This document shows, piece after piece, positions 43,751 through 53,255 of a stretch of 64,000 nucleotides of DNA. Position 1 is the first letter of the stretch. Each line of letters starts with the position of its first letter. A program made the translations under genes and the position numbers. This stretch comes from an uncultured Pelagibacteraceae bacterium. Its GTDB lineage: Bacteria; Pseudomonadota; Alphaproteobacteria; Pelagibacterales; Pelagibacteraceae. Below the pieces are notes generated by a model. That model was not told the origin of the DNA, did not search any database, and was given only the letters and a program-made list of their open reading frames with translations. The stretch covers positions 1-64,000 of the forward strand of contig CACJQI010000006.1 of the NCBI GenBank assembly GCA_902595535.1, in the 5' to 3' direction.

Positions 43751-44794
43751 ATGAATGATACTAAAATTGTTTGCTCTAATATTTGGAAATTATTTGGTCC
43801 AGATGAAAAAAGAATTAAAGACAATTTAGATCCAAATCTCTCAACAAAAGAAGTTCAAGAAAAAACAGGCCATGTTGTGGCTGTAAAAAATGTGAGTTTT
43901 TCAATACAAAAAGGTGAAACGTTTGTTGTTATGGGTTTGTCAGGAAGTGGAAAATCAACTTTAGTAAGATGTATATCTAGATTAATTGAACCAACTTCTG
44001 GTTCAGTAAAAATGGATGATGTTGATGTTACTAAAATGAGTGGAAGTGAATTGTTAGACTTAAGAAGAAATAAAATGAGTATGGTCTTTCAGCATTTTGG
44101 TTTATTTCCTCACAGAACAGTTGTAGAGAATATTGCATACGGTCTTGAAATTAGAGGTAGCAAAAGGCAAGAACGTACAGATAAAGCTATGGAAGTTTTG
44201 AAAATGGTTGGACTTGAAGGTTGGCATAATAATTATCCAAGAGAATTATCTGGAGGTATGCAACAAAGAGTAGGTTTAGCTAGGGCATTAGCTGTAGATC
44301 CAGAAATATTAATATTTGATGAACCTTTTTCAGCATTAGATCCTTTAATAAGAAGAGAGATGCAAGATGAATTATTAAAATTACAAGAGAAATTACAAAA
44401 AACTATGGTCTTTATTACTCATGATTTTTTAGAAGCAATTAAGATGGGAGACCATATTGCAATTATGAAAGATGGCGAAGTTTCTCAGGTTGGGACGCCT
44501 GAAGAAATAGTTGCAAACCCAAAAGATCAGTATGTAAAAGATTTCTGTGAAGATGTTCCAAAATACAAAGTTTTAAGTGCAGGAAAAGTTATGCGAGAGG
44601 AATGTTGTGAAGAAACAAAAAAATTATATGAAGAGAAATCATCTTGCATACCTGATAATTCAAAAATTGAAACTTTAATAGATAAGCTTGTTGACTCTGA
44701 TAAATCATTTCCAGTTGTATGCGCTAATACTGGTGATTTATTAGGTGAGATAGATCGTTCAATTGTTATGAAATCTATGAAGTCAGCTAGTTAA
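43751..44794 (+). CDS. Glycine betaine/proline-type ABC transporter ATP-binding protein
   Basis: 347 residues from the ATG at 43751; an in-frame TTG 33 bases upstream gives a poor leader. Walker A GLSGSGKST near residue 64, signature LSGGMQQRVGLARA near residue 168, Walker B ILIFDEPFSALDP. The C-terminal 80 residues look like a reduced CBS-type regulatory region, as in ProV/OpuAA. The gene is divergent from its permease by 78 bases. Its 3' end overlaps the convergent EamA gene by eight bases. Confidence 0.92.
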   Translation: MNDTKIVCSNIWKLFGPDEKRIKDNLDPNLSTKEVQEKTGHVVAVKNVSFSIQKGETFVVMGLSGSGKSTLVRCISRLIEPTSGSVKMDDVDVTKMSGSELLDLRRNKMSMVFQHFGLFPHRTVVENIAYGLEIRGSKRQERTDKAMEVLKMVGLEGWHNNYPRELSGGMQQRVGLARALAVDPEILIFDEPFSALDPLIRREMQDELLKLQEKLQKTMVFITHDFLEAIKMGDHIAIMKDGEVSQVGTPEEIVANPKDQYVKDFCEDVPKYKVLSAGKVMREECCEETKKLYEEKSSCIPDNSKIETLIDKLVDSDKSFPVVCANTGDLLGEIDRSIVMKSMKSAS

Positions 44795-45719
44795 ACTGGT
44801 TATTACCCTTAATACTTTTTTCTTTAACTTTATCTCTCCAAATAATTATCATACCGGCCAAAACAATTGCTATCACACCTGGAAAAAGTTGTTGCCATGG
44901 AGCTTCTTTGAAAAAAATCCATCCAAGAACAAAGGAAGATGGTATTCCTAAATATTCAAATGATGCCATCTTACTAGCAGAGATTAATCTATAAGAATAA
45001 ATAAATAATATTGCTGCTGTTCCACCAAGAATACCAGTTAGAGTCATTAAAAAGAAATCTTGAATATTTTTAATTTCTACATGTCCGCTAGTAATAAAAA
45101 ATAAAATTAAAGCACCCAAGACATTAAAAATTAATGTAAATAATTGTATTTTTGCAGTTGAGTGACCCTCAGGAATAAATTTCAAAATTATAACAGTCAT
45201 AGCCCAAGCTATAGCTGTAAGAATTGGAAAAATTGAATAAAAGTTAAATATATCACTTGTAGGCTTCATAATTAATACTACGCCTAAAAAACCTAAAAAT
45301 ATTGCAGACCATCTATAAATTCCAATCCTGTCTTTTAAAAAAAAAATTGAAAAAATTACTATAAAAAAAGGAGATGAAAAAGTAAGTGTCATTGCAGTTG
45401 CAAATTCAAGGTTTATTACAGAAATAAAGACAAAAATATTCATAGCCAAAAAACCTAAGCCTCTTAAAAAACTAAGTGCTACAAATTTGTTGTTCAGATT
45501 TTTAAAGATTGTTAAATGCTCTTTGGTAAATAAAATTAATAAAATTAATGGTATTACTCCAGCAATATTTCTAAAAACAGCAAGTTGAACTACAGAATAT
45601 TCATCTCCAAGAAATTTAATTACAACCATATACAAATCTACGCATAAAATTGCCATTAGCATCGTAGCGACTGCTAAATAAGTTTTTTTAATATCAATTT
45701 TCTCAGATGATATTTTCAT
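44787..45719 (-). CDS. EamA/DMT superfamily transporter
   Basis: 310 residues with ten hydrophobic helices in two EamA domains. Helix ends such as LTFSSPFFIVIFSIFFLKDRIGIYRW and SFEYLGIPSSFVLGWIFFKEAPW are the repeat signature. An exporter of metabolites such as amino acids or nucleosides; substrate not determinable. It diverges from the alcohol dehydrogenase gene at 45762. Confidence 0.87.
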   Translation of the reverse strand: MKISSEKIDIKKTYLAVATMLMAILCVDLYMVVIKFLGDEYSVVQLAVFRNIAGVIPLILLILFTKEHLTIFKNLNNKFVALSFLRGLGFLAMNIFVFISVINLEFATAMTLTFSSPFFIVIFSIFFLKDRIGIYRWSAIFLGFLGVVLIMKPTSDIFNFYSIFPILTAIAWAMTVIILKFIPEGHSTAKIQLFTLIFNVLGALILFFITSGHVEIKNIQDFFLMTLTGILGGTAAILFIYSYRLISASKMASFEYLGIPSSFVLGWIFFKEAPWQQLFPGVIAIVLAGMIIIWRDKVKEKSIKGNNQFN

Positions 45720-45761
45720 GTGTAAATTTTTTTTAAAAATTGTATAAACCTTACAAATAAA

Positions 45762-46952
45762 ATGAATAACTTTAAACTAAATGAATCTGACATCTTATCC
45801 AACCAAGATTGGACATTCCCAACTAATATCGCATATGGACCTGGTCGGCTAAAAGAAATAGGTACAATTTGTAATAATTTAGATATCAAAAATCCATTAA
45901 TCGTTACTGATAAAGGAAGTCCAAAATTACCATTTGTTATAAATTTACAAAGCTATCTAGCTAGCTCAAATGTTAAATCAGATTTATTTTTTGATATATC
46001 TCCTAATCCTAGAGAAGACGAGGTATCAGTAGGTTGTCAAAAATATAAAGATGGAAATCATGACTCAATAATTGCTATCGGTGGTGGAAGTGCCATGGAT
46101 GGAGGAAAATTGATATGTCTTACGGCAAATAATGATGTTCCACTGAGAGATTTTGAATTTGAACTAACTCCACCCATAATTAGTAAAGATAATCCATTTC
46201 CAAAAATTATAACTATTCCTACAACAGCAGGCACTGGAGCTGAAACAGAAATTACTGCTATGGTTACATACTTGAAAGAAGGTATGAAATTTTGCATGTG
46301 GCACCCAGATGTCAGACCTTCAATGGCATTAATTGATCCTGAATTAACAATTGGACTTCCATCAAATCTAACAGCTTGGACAGGAGCAGATGCTTTAATA
46401 CATGGTATAGAGGGATATTGTGTTCCAGGTTTTAATCCAATGTGTGATGGGGCAGCTTTAGAAGGATTATCTTTAATATCAAAGTCATTAATCACAGCAG
46501 TAGAGGAACCAAGCAACTTAGTTGCAAGAGGTGGTATGCATGTTGGATCTTGTCTAGCTGGAATTTCTTTTTTAAAAGGCTTAGGTTTAGTTCATGCAAT
46601 CGCTCATATGATCGGAGCTGAATACAATACACATCATGGTTTAACAAATGCGATAATACTTCCAGTTGTCTTAAGATATAATTTACCAGGTATGGAAGAA
46701 AAAGTTATGAGAATGTCACAAGCGATGCAGTTTAAAGATCATTCTGTTGATGCTTTCATTTCAAATATTGAAAATATTTTAGATAGAATAAAAATTCCTA
46801 AAAGTTTGAGTGAAATAGGAGTACCAGAAGATTGTGTAGACAGAATTGCAGAAAAAGCTATGAAAGATCAAGCATTTGCAACTAATCCAAAAATAGCGAC
46901 TTTAGAAGAAGTTAAAGAAATGACACTGGCATCGATTAAAAAAGGTCGATAA
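45762..46952 (+). CDS. Iron-containing alcohol dehydrogenase
   Basis: 396 residues. GGGSAMDGGKLI near residue 108 is the NAD-binding loop, TIPTTAGTGAETEITAMV near residue 152 and the metal-binding His set in HAIAHMIGAEYNTHHGLTNA near residue 276 define the Fe-ADH family. Typical reactions are reduction or oxidation of short alcohols and aldehydes or hydroxyacids. The amidase gene follows by 12 bases, the EamA and CitE-like genes next. A pathway linking them is not established. Confidence 0.9.
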   Translation: MNNFKLNESDILSNQDWTFPTNIAYGPGRLKEIGTICNNLDIKNPLIVTDKGSPKLPFVINLQSYLASSNVKSDLFFDISPNPREDEVSVGCQKYKDGNHDSIIAIGGGSAMDGGKLICLTANNDVPLRDFEFELTPPIISKDNPFPKIITIPTTAGTGAETEITAMVTYLKEGMKFCMWHPDVRPSMALIDPELTIGLPSNLTAWTGADALIHGIEGYCVPGFNPMCDGAALEGLSLISKSLITAVEEPSNLVARGGMHVGSCLAGISFLKGLGLVHAIAHMIGAEYNTHHGLTNAIILPVVLRYNLPGMEEKVMRMSQAMQFKDHSVDAFISNIENILDRIKIPKSLSEIGVPEDCVDRIAEKAMKDQAFATNPKIATLEEVKEMTLASIKKGR

Positions 46953-46964
46953 AAGTTTCATTGA

Positions 46965-48389
46965 ATGTTTGAAAATAAATCTATTTCAGAAATAATTTCA
47001 TTAATACAATCTAAAGAAGTTTTAGCTAAAGAAGTAGTCGAGTTTTATCTTCAAAGAATTAAAAAATATAATCCCACATTAAACGCAATTGTTTTACTAA
47101 AAGAGGAAGAAAAAATATTAATTGAGGCAAATTTAAAAGATAAAGAGAATAATAAATCTAAATCTTTATTTGGTTTACCACTTGCTTGCAAAGATCTTTT
47201 TGATATTGAGGGAATGCCATCGACATATGGTTTTCCAAATTTTAAAAATAACATAGCAAAAAAAAATTCATTAATTGTTGATCGTTTAAAAAATAATGGT
47301 GCAATTATAATTGGCAAAACAAATACCGCAGAATTAGGAGTGGGGGGACAAACTACTAATAGACTTTTTGGAGCAACATCAAATCCTTATGATGTTAGTA
47401 AATCAGCAGCAGGATCAAGCGGTGGTGCTGGTTCAGCTGTTGCTGCAGATCTTTTACCTTTTGCTGATGGCACTGATATGATGGGATCATGTAGAGCGCC
47501 TGCGGCTTATGCAAATATATATGGATATAGACCTACGACAGGATTAATTCCAACTGATAGATCTAATGAGAAAAATATTAATAATTTTCCAATTTTGACT
47601 TCACCTGGATGTTTTGCAAAAAATCCAAATGAAATGGCTATATTATTAGACTGTATAGTAGGAAGCGATCCTCTAGATCCATTATCTATTGATGTTAATG
47701 GTTCATTCAAAGAGAGTGAAATAACAGACAAACAATTTTCAAATATTAAAATTGGTTGGTTAAAAGATATGAATAATAATTATATGTTTGAAAATGGAAT
47801 AATTGGTATGTGTGAAAAAAGGCTAAAAGAATTGGAAAATCAAAATATTTTTATTGAAACTATACAACCAAAAATTAACTCCTCAGAAATGTGGGATAGC
47901 TGGACTACACTCAGAGCCAAAAGTATTTTTGATGATACCGAAAGCATGCAAATAAGAAATATAGAGGAGATGACTTTTCAAGCTATTTGGGAATATAAAA
48001 AAGGTGAAAATATTAAAAATAATGAAATTGAGAAAGCACTGAAGCAAAAAAATAATTGCTCAAAAGAAGTGGATGATATTTTCAAAGAGTATGATTTTTT
48101 AGTTTTACCTTCTGCTCAAGTTTTTCCATTTGATAAAAATTTACAATTTCCTAAAAAGATAAATAATTATGAGTTAGATACGTATCATAGATGGATAGAA
48201 GTTTTTATAATGTCTAGTTTATTAGACTTACCAACTATAACAGTACCAGTTGGTTTTAATAAAAATGGAATGCCAATGGGTATGCAAATTATAGCTAAAA
48301 AATACGATGATTTAAGGTTATTTGCATTTACAAAAAAATACGAGGATATATTTAATTGTAGTAAAATTAAACCAAAATTCATTAATTAA
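46965..48389 (+). CDS. Amidase (amidase-signature family)
   Basis: 474 residues. The catalytic Lys lies in LACKDLFDIEG near residue 74, and the Ser-rich signature SAAGSSGGAGSAVAADLLPFADGTD near residues 148-172 holds the Ser-Ser pair. It hydrolyses an amide to a carboxylate and ammonia (or an amine). This could release nitrogen from small amides; the preceding alcohol dehydrogenase and following transporter may form one operon. One of the signature glycines is altered (DMMGSCRAPA follows), otherwise normal. Substrate unknown. Confidence 0.88.
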   Translation: MFENKSISEIISLIQSKEVLAKEVVEFYLQRIKKYNPTLNAIVLLKEEEKILIEANLKDKENNKSKSLFGLPLACKDLFDIEGMPSTYGFPNFKNNIAKKNSLIVDRLKNNGAIIIGKTNTAELGVGGQTTNRLFGATSNPYDVSKSAAGSSGGAGSAVAADLLPFADGTDMMGSCRAPAAYANIYGYRPTTGLIPTDRSNEKNINNFPILTSPGCFAKNPNEMAILLDCIVGSDPLDPLSIDVNGSFKESEITDKQFSNIKIGWLKDMNNNYMFENGIIGMCEKRLKELENQNIFIETIQPKINSSEMWDSWTTLRAKSIFDDTESMQIRNIEEMTFQAIWEYKKGENIKNNEIEKALKQKNNCSKEVDDIFKEYDFLVLPSAQVFPFDKNLQFPKKINNYELDTYHRWIEVFIMSSLLDLPTITVPVGFNKNGMPMGMQIIAKKYDDLRLFAFTKKYEDIFNCSKIKPKFIN

Positions 48390-48391
48390 TT

Positions 48392-49279
48392 ATGAGACAC
48401 CCACATCATTTCAAAATAGCATTTGCATTAGCTGTTTCAGCAGGTGCTTGGGGAATTTATTGGTTGCCTCAAAGAATTTTAGAAGAGGGCGGTCTTACAG
48501 GAGGTTGGGGCACAATTGCTCAAATGATAATTGGTGTATTAATTTTATCACCCATTTCAATTTGGAGAAAATTTAAAGGAAGATCATCAGGTCTTGAATT
48601 GCCATTAACAGGACTTTTAATTGGGGGTGGATTTATATGTTATGCATTAAGTTTTCTTTTAACTGATGTTGTACGAGCATTAATACTTTTTTATATGACG
48701 CCAATTTGGACTACAATTTTTGAAATTTTATTTTTGAAAAAAAGACCTGGCATTGAAAGAGTAATAACTTTACTTTTAGCCTTAGGAGGTTTGTGGATAG
48801 TTTTTAGCAAACAAACAGTTTTTCCGTTACCAGAAAACTCTGGAGATTGGCTGGCATTAGCTGGAGGGGCTATATTTGCTGGTGGATTGATAAGACTTGA
48901 ACTAATTAAAACTGATGGTGTTTTTCCTTTAATTTTTTCATTCTTTTTTTATGGAGCTATATTTAATATTTTTGCAGGTTTTGCTTTAACTGAATACCTT
49001 GGTCCAATGCCATCAATACAATCATTTATTTCAATGGCATATTTTTTATTAATTATTTCTATTTTTTATTTTATTCCAACAGGAATAGTTATTCTATGGT
49101 CACCAAGCCAACTTGGAGCTGGTTTATGTTCTATACTTTTTCTATCTGAGATAATTGTAGGTGTTATAAGTTCAAGTATTCTTACAAATGAACCTTTTGG
49201 TTGGAGAGAAATAGTTGGTAGCTCCATGATAGTTGTTGGAGGAATTTTAGCTGTTGTGTTAGCTCCAAAAAAAAATTGA
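48392..49279 (+). CDS. EamA/DMT superfamily transporter
   Basis: 295 residues, ten hydrophobic helices. AFALAVSAGAWGIYWLPQRILEE in helix 1, LFYMTPIWTTIFEILFLKKRPG at the end of repeat one and EIIVGVISSSILTNEPFGWREIVGSSMIVVGG in repeat two. It starts two bases after the amidase stop and precedes the CitE-like gene by 32 bases, so likely cotranscribed. Substrate unknown. Confidence 0.87.
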   Translation: MRHPHHFKIAFALAVSAGAWGIYWLPQRILEEGGLTGGWGTIAQMIIGVLILSPISIWRKFKGRSSGLELPLTGLLIGGGFICYALSFLLTDVVRALILFYMTPIWTTIFEILFLKKRPGIERVITLLLALGGLWIVFSKQTVFPLPENSGDWLALAGGAIFAGGLIRLELIKTDGVFPLIFSFFFYGAIFNIFAGFALTEYLGPMPSIQSFISMAYFLLIISIFYFIPTGIVILWSPSQLGAGLCSILFLSEIIVGVISSSILTNEPFGWREIVGSSMIVVGGILAVVLAPKKN

Positions 49280-49311
49280 TTACTTAGAATAATTTAGGAT
49301 ATAACAATAAA

Positions 49312-50172
49312 ATGAATGCAGATAAAATAAGTGTTAGACGTAGTTTTATTTTCACACCAGGACTTAATCCAGATATGTTTCCAAAAGCAATTGCTTCAGG
49401 TGCAGATATGGTTTGCATTGAATTAGAGGACGGAATAGCAATTAAAGATAAAGATGAAGCTCGAAAAAATACAATTGAAGCTCTTAAAAGTCTTGAAGTG
49501 AAAAGTGGTGTGGAGTTAGTTGTTAGAGTTAATTGTCAACGAACTAAGTTTGGTTTATTAGATTTAGAAGCTTTCATCTCAAGTAAATTAAAAGTTAAGG
49601 CGATAATGCTTCCTAAAGTTAAAACTCCAGATGAGATAAAATTTATAGACGATATTCTTACTGACTGTAATTTAGATACTGATCTTCATGTTATAATGGA
49701 AACAAATGAAGCGCTTCAAAATATATATGAAATTGCTCATTCTAGTAAAAGAATAGTTGCTCTTTATTTTGGTGGAGTTGATATGGCTGCAGAACTAAGG
49801 GTTCCAAATAGCTATGAGAATTTGCTATATGCAAGATCTAAATTAGTTCATGCAGGAGCTAGTGTTGGAATTGATGTTATAGATGTACCTTATTTAGATT
49901 TAGAAGATATGGATGGAATGAAAAAAGAAGCTGAACTTGTTAGAGATTTAGGATTTACTGGAAAAGGATCTATACACCCTAAACAAATAGATGTTTTAAA
50001 TGAAATTTTTACTCCTTCTAAAGAAGAAATTAGTAAGGCTAAAAAAATTGTAGATCAATTTAATGAGTCTGACACAGGTTTGGTTGTTATAGATGGTAAA
50101 CTTATTGAAAAACCAGTGCTACGTGAGATGCAAAGAAAAATATTAATAGCTGATAAAATTAATCAAAGTTAA
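49312..50172 (+). CDS. HpcH/HpaI aldolase/citrate lyase-beta family protein (CitE-like)
   Basis: 286 residues, TIM barrel. FTPGLNPDMFPKAIASGADMVCIELEDG at the start holds the acidic metal ligand, with VVRVN then IMLPKVKTPDE, and MLETNE-like segment VIMETNEALQ. Members cleave malyl-CoA, citramalyl-CoA or beta-methylmalyl-CoA type substrates. The late GFTGKGSIHPKQIDVLNEIF is the CitE signature. The role in this operon is unclear. Converges with the serine hydrolase with three bases between stops. Confidence 0.88.
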   Translation: MNADKISVRRSFIFTPGLNPDMFPKAIASGADMVCIELEDGIAIKDKDEARKNTIEALKSLEVKSGVELVVRVNCQRTKFGLLDLEAFISSKLKVKAIMLPKVKTPDEIKFIDDILTDCNLDTDLHVIMETNEALQNIYEIAHSSKRIVALYFGGVDMAAELRVPNSYENLLYARSKLVHAGASVGIDVIDVPYLDLEDMDGMKKEAELVRDLGFTGKGSIHPKQIDVLNEIFTPSKEEISKAKKIVDQFNESDTGLVVIDGKLIEKPVLREMQRKILIADKINQS

Positions 50173-50175
50173 TTT

Positions 50176-51339
50176 TTAAATATTACTATTAACTATTTCA
50201 TCCAACATATTAATCATATCTCTTTTATAATTTTCATCTGTTCCGGAGTCTGTTTCAATTACAGAAAAGTATGAGGCTACAACTCCATTTTTTAGATTAA
50301 TTGCTAAAAATTGACCTCCAAGTCCAGAATGTCCAATCCAATCTCCACATTTCATTGTAGAGTTGGAATAGTATAAAAATTTATTTGGAGATAGCTCCAT
50401 ATATTTAGTTCCTTTATTTTTTAGTGTTTTATTAAAAAAATCTTCCGATCCAACTTTTCTTTTTCCAACACCATAACCTTTTCTTGAAAATAAAAGTCCA
50501 TATCTTAAAAAGTCTCTAGAAATTAAACATCCACCACCAGAAATCCATGGCATACTAAATCTATCAGTACCTATATAAAGAGCATCTTCCAATCCAGCTG
50601 CTTCAACTGCCTCTAAAACCCACTGACTTAATTTTTTTCCACTTACTTTTTCTATTAAAACACCAATTACATCCGTATTAGCAGATTTATAATGAGATAG
50701 ATCTGAAGTGTTTTTTAAATCTTTATCTTCATTAGACTCAATTGTATTTAAAAATTCCTCTTGCCCCATTTTTTCTTCTAAATTAGAAGGTAATCTCCAT
50801 CCACAAACCGGTTCATGTAAAAATGATGAAGTGTATGGGTCGGTATAATCCTCACTATATGAGTTTTCTAAATTCATATCTAACACCTCTTGAATTGTAG
50901 CTGAAGCATAACCAGTTCCGATATCTGGAAGGTAATCAGAGATTTTTTTATCTAATTGTATTAACTTTTTTTCAACAAGTTCACCAACAAATAAATTAAC
51001 AAACATTTTAGTAATAGACATTATCGTTTGAGGAGTTTTTTCAGTAAAATCATCTGCATATTTTTCAAGAAGTATATCCTGGTCTTTTCCTACCAATAAT
51101 GAACAAAAATATTTATGATTAAGCATTTTTTGCACTGATGGAATTTTTTCAATTTTATTATTGTAATTATTTTTTAATGTTAAGACCAAGTCTGATCTAT
51201 ATAATAAACCGTACCTGTTTATTTTATGTAAATTTCTATAACCATCTCTTCGTGTTTCTGGTAAATACCATTTTGGTTTGTTATCTCTAATGATTGTAAG
51301 AGTTGGATTAAGTTCTTCTTTTAAATCTTTATAAGACAT
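50176..51339 (-). CDS. Serine hydrolase, beta-lactamase/CubicO family
   Basis: 387 residues. The Ser-x-x-Lys motif is SITKM near residue 108, and a Tyr-containing second motif follows (SHYKSANTDV, near residue 212), with GHSGLGGQ near residue 338 as the third. No signal peptide is evident, so cytoplasmic. Enzymes of this family hydrolyse esters, amides or peptides. It is the last gene of the minus-strand operon, one base after the cupin gene. Substrate unknown. Confidence 0.85.
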   Translation of the reverse strand: MSYKDLKEELNPTLTIIRDNKPKWYLPETRRDGYRNLHKINRYGLLYRSDLVLTLKNNYNNKIEKIPSVQKMLNHKYFCSLLVGKDQDILLEKYADDFTEKTPQTIMSITKMFVNLFVGELVEKKLIQLDKKISDYLPDIGTGYASATIQEVLDMNLENSYSEDYTDPYTSSFLHEPVCGWRLPSNLEEKMGQEEFLNTIESNEDKDLKNTSDLSHYKSANTDVIGVLIEKVSGKKLSQWVLEAVEAAGLEDALYIGTDRFSMPWISGGGCLISRDFLRYGLLFSRKGYGVGKRKVGSEDFFNKTLKNKGTKYMELSPNKFLYYSNSTMKCGDWIGHSGLGGQFLAINLKNGVVASYFSVIETDSGTDENYKRDMINMLDEIVNSNI

Positions 51340-51340
51340 T

Positions 51341-51943
51341 TTACAGTTCTTTAGGATCTACTATTTTTGATACATTTTCAAATTTATTTTTCCAAATTAC
51401 AAAAGACAAAATTTTTTTATCATTGGTGGTAATTCTATGTGGTTGGTTACTTTTATGAAAACAAGTATCTTCAGGCTTTAAAATTACAGGAGCCTCATTT
51501 TTCTTTTCAAATTTTGCTTCACCTGAAACTATAAAATAAAGTTCCTCAGCCTCATGATTGTGCCAAGGATAATGAGAATTTATATCTAAAAAATTTACAT
51601 ATAAGGCCATATTGGTTGTTTCAAAATGACCTGTGGGTCCAATGAGTTCAAAAAAACCATATCTATTTAAAAATTCTTTACCTACTTCATTTTCATTATA
51701 TCCGTTATCCCAACTTACAAATGGTGATAAATTTGAAATTAAATTATGTATTTTTTCAAATTTGTGGTCACTTTCTGATTTCCAATCTAAGAGCTTATTT
51801 GTAACATTTATCTTATTAATATTCTTTTCCTTTAAAACTAAATCTTGTGGAAAACTTACAAATTCAGTTAATTTTTTATTAGTAGACCAAATCTTTTCAA
51901 TTTCATTTTTAGTCTGATTGAATAAATCTATTTTATTATGCAT
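51341..51943 (-). CDS. Cupin protein resembling DMSP lyases (DddL/DddQ type)
   Basis: 200 residues, the size of DddL/DddQ. The C-terminal half carries the metal-binding cupin motif in YPWHNHEAEELYFIVSGEAKF near residue 129: HxH(x3)E(x6)G, with a later His in KSNQPHRIT near residue 170. The AEELYFIVSGEA string is especially like DMSP lyases, from memory; the enzyme releases DMS and acrylate from DMSP. SAR11 members are known to use several cupin DMSP lyases. A different small-molecule cupin is possible. It overlaps the homocysteine methyltransferase gene by eight bases. Confidence 0.6.
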   Translation of the reverse strand: MHNKIDLFNQTKNEIEKIWSTNKKLTEFVSFPQDLVLKEKNINKINVTNKLLDWKSESDHKFEKIHNLISNLSPFVSWDNGYNENEVGKEFLNRYGFFELIGPTGHFETTNMALYVNFLDINSHYPWHNHEAEELYFIVSGEAKFEKKNEAPVILKPEDTCFHKSNQPHRITTNDKKILSFVIWKNKFENVSKIVDPKEL

Positions 51944-52865
51944 TTTGATTTTTTTTCAAAACAGAAATTGCTTTAATTTCTTCTACCCCAACACCACAAC
52001 AACCACCAATAATATTTACACCATCATTGACCCATGATCTTGCATTTTCTAAATATTCACCTGGAGTAATATTGTCGACAAATTTCCAATTAGGTTTTTC
52101 ATAGTGGCCTCTATTAGGATAAGCGCCTAATACACCATTAAAATTTTTTCTAGCTACTTTTATTGCTTCGCCTGTTACTTTAATATCAGAATGAGCTATT
52201 AAAATAGGCCCATTATGCATTTGACTGAAATTATTTATAGATGTTTTAAAATTTTCATAAATATTTGTATCAGTATCTAATGTATCACTATATCCAAGCA
52301 TCACCTCATTTGTTTTATCATCAATCACACAAGATATAGATAGCCATATTGGTAATTTTGTTTCTTTTGTACTTTCGATAATCGTTTCAACTATGTCAGC
52401 TTGAGATGACATAGCTTCCAATATAATTAAATCGACTCCTTCACCAGATAAAATATTTAATTGTTCCTTAAAACCTGGTGTCATTGCTTCAAGTCCATAT
52501 TTATATAAACTTCCAAAAGTTGAAACACTTCCTGCTACTGCAATATTTTTATTTGTGTTTTTGACCGCTTCTTTAGCTAGTTGGACACTTTTTTTATTAA
52601 ATTGAGCTATTTGATCACTAAAACCATAATTTTTCATTGCGATAGGAGTAGTAGCGTAAGTATTTGTGGTAACTATATCAGCACCAGCTAGGATATACTC
52701 TTCATGCACGCTTCTAACTAGATCTGGATTTTCTATAGAGCATGTCCCGCACCATAAATCTTTATGCATTTCTGCTCCTTTTTTTTCAAGTTCAGCACCA
52801 ATTGCTCCATCTAAAATTATAGTATCGTTGTTTTCTAATCTCTGTTTAATTAAATTATATGTCAT
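51936..52865 (-). CDS. Homocysteine S-methyltransferase family protein
   Basis: 309 residues from the ATG at 52865 (a TTG ten codons upstream overlaps the next gene and is unlikely). Zinc-binding Cys: one near IWLSISCVI and the C-terminal GGCCGVG pair, the standard HMT triad. DGAIGAELEKKG at the N-terminus is the substrate loop. It transfers a methyl group from S-methylmethionine, betaine, DMSP-type or other donors to homocysteine, giving methionine. It overlaps the cupin gene, so both may work on methylated sulfur compounds. Confidence 0.9.
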   Translation of the reverse strand: MTYNLIKQRLENNDTIILDGAIGAELEKKGAEMHKDLWCGTCSIENPDLVRSVHEEYILAGADIVTTNTYATTPIAMKNYGFSDQIAQFNKKSVQLAKEAVKNTNKNIAVAGSVSTFGSLYKYGLEAMTPGFKEQLNILSGEGVDLIILEAMSSQADIVETIIESTKETKLPIWLSISCVIDDKTNEVMLGYSDTLDTDTNIYENFKTSINNFSQMHNGPILIAHSDIKVTGEAIKVARKNFNGVLGAYPNRGHYEKPNWKFVDNITPGEYLENARSWVNDGVNIIGGCCGVGVEEIKAISVLKKNQNA

Positions 52866-52873
52866 TATTTTGA

Positions 52874-53254
52874 TTAAATATTTGCAAAAACACAAATTTT
52901 ATTTCCATCTAAATCCCTAACATAAGAATAATAAACTTTAGAACCCTCAGGTCTTTCACCTGGTGCTCCTTCACTTTTGCCACCTAATTCAATTCCTAAC
53001 TTATGAAATTTTTCAACCACATCTTTATGTTCTGTAATAAAAGATATTTGTGTACCATTTCCAAAATTTGCTTTTTCTCCATTAACTGGCTTTGTAATAT
53101 AAAACTCTATATTTTCAGGATTATTCTTAGAGGCATACCCAGCATAATCCTCTGTGGTATCAACTCTTTTTAAACTTAACAAGTCAAGCAAAGCGTCATA
53201 GAAAGTAATTGATTTAGAAAGGTTGTTTGTTCCAACCATTACATAACCAATCAT
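52874..53254 (-). CDS. VOC/glyoxalase-like protein
   Basis: 126 residues. One vicinal-oxygen-chelate module pair: MVGTNNLSKSITFYDALL at the N-terminus and YSYVRDLDGNKICVFA at the C-terminus, with the metal-binding Glu near the end replaced by Cys-region residues. Function unknown; members act as lyases, dioxygenases or resistance proteins. It precedes the homocysteine methyltransferase gene by eight bases and follows the aldehyde dehydrogenase by one base. Confidence 0.83.
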   Translation of the reverse strand: MIGYVMVGTNNLSKSITFYDALLDLLSLKRVDTTEDYAGYASKNNPENIEFYITKPVNGEKANFGNGTQISFITEHKDVVEKFHKLGIELGGKSEGAPGERPEGSKVYYSYVRDLDGNKICVFANI

Positions 53255-53255
53255 T

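Noticed and set aside
46058..46516. 152-codon minus-strand frame opposite the iron alcohol dehydrogenase
   Set aside because: Long only because the real gene is rich in codons that avoid antisense stops; no recognisable domain.
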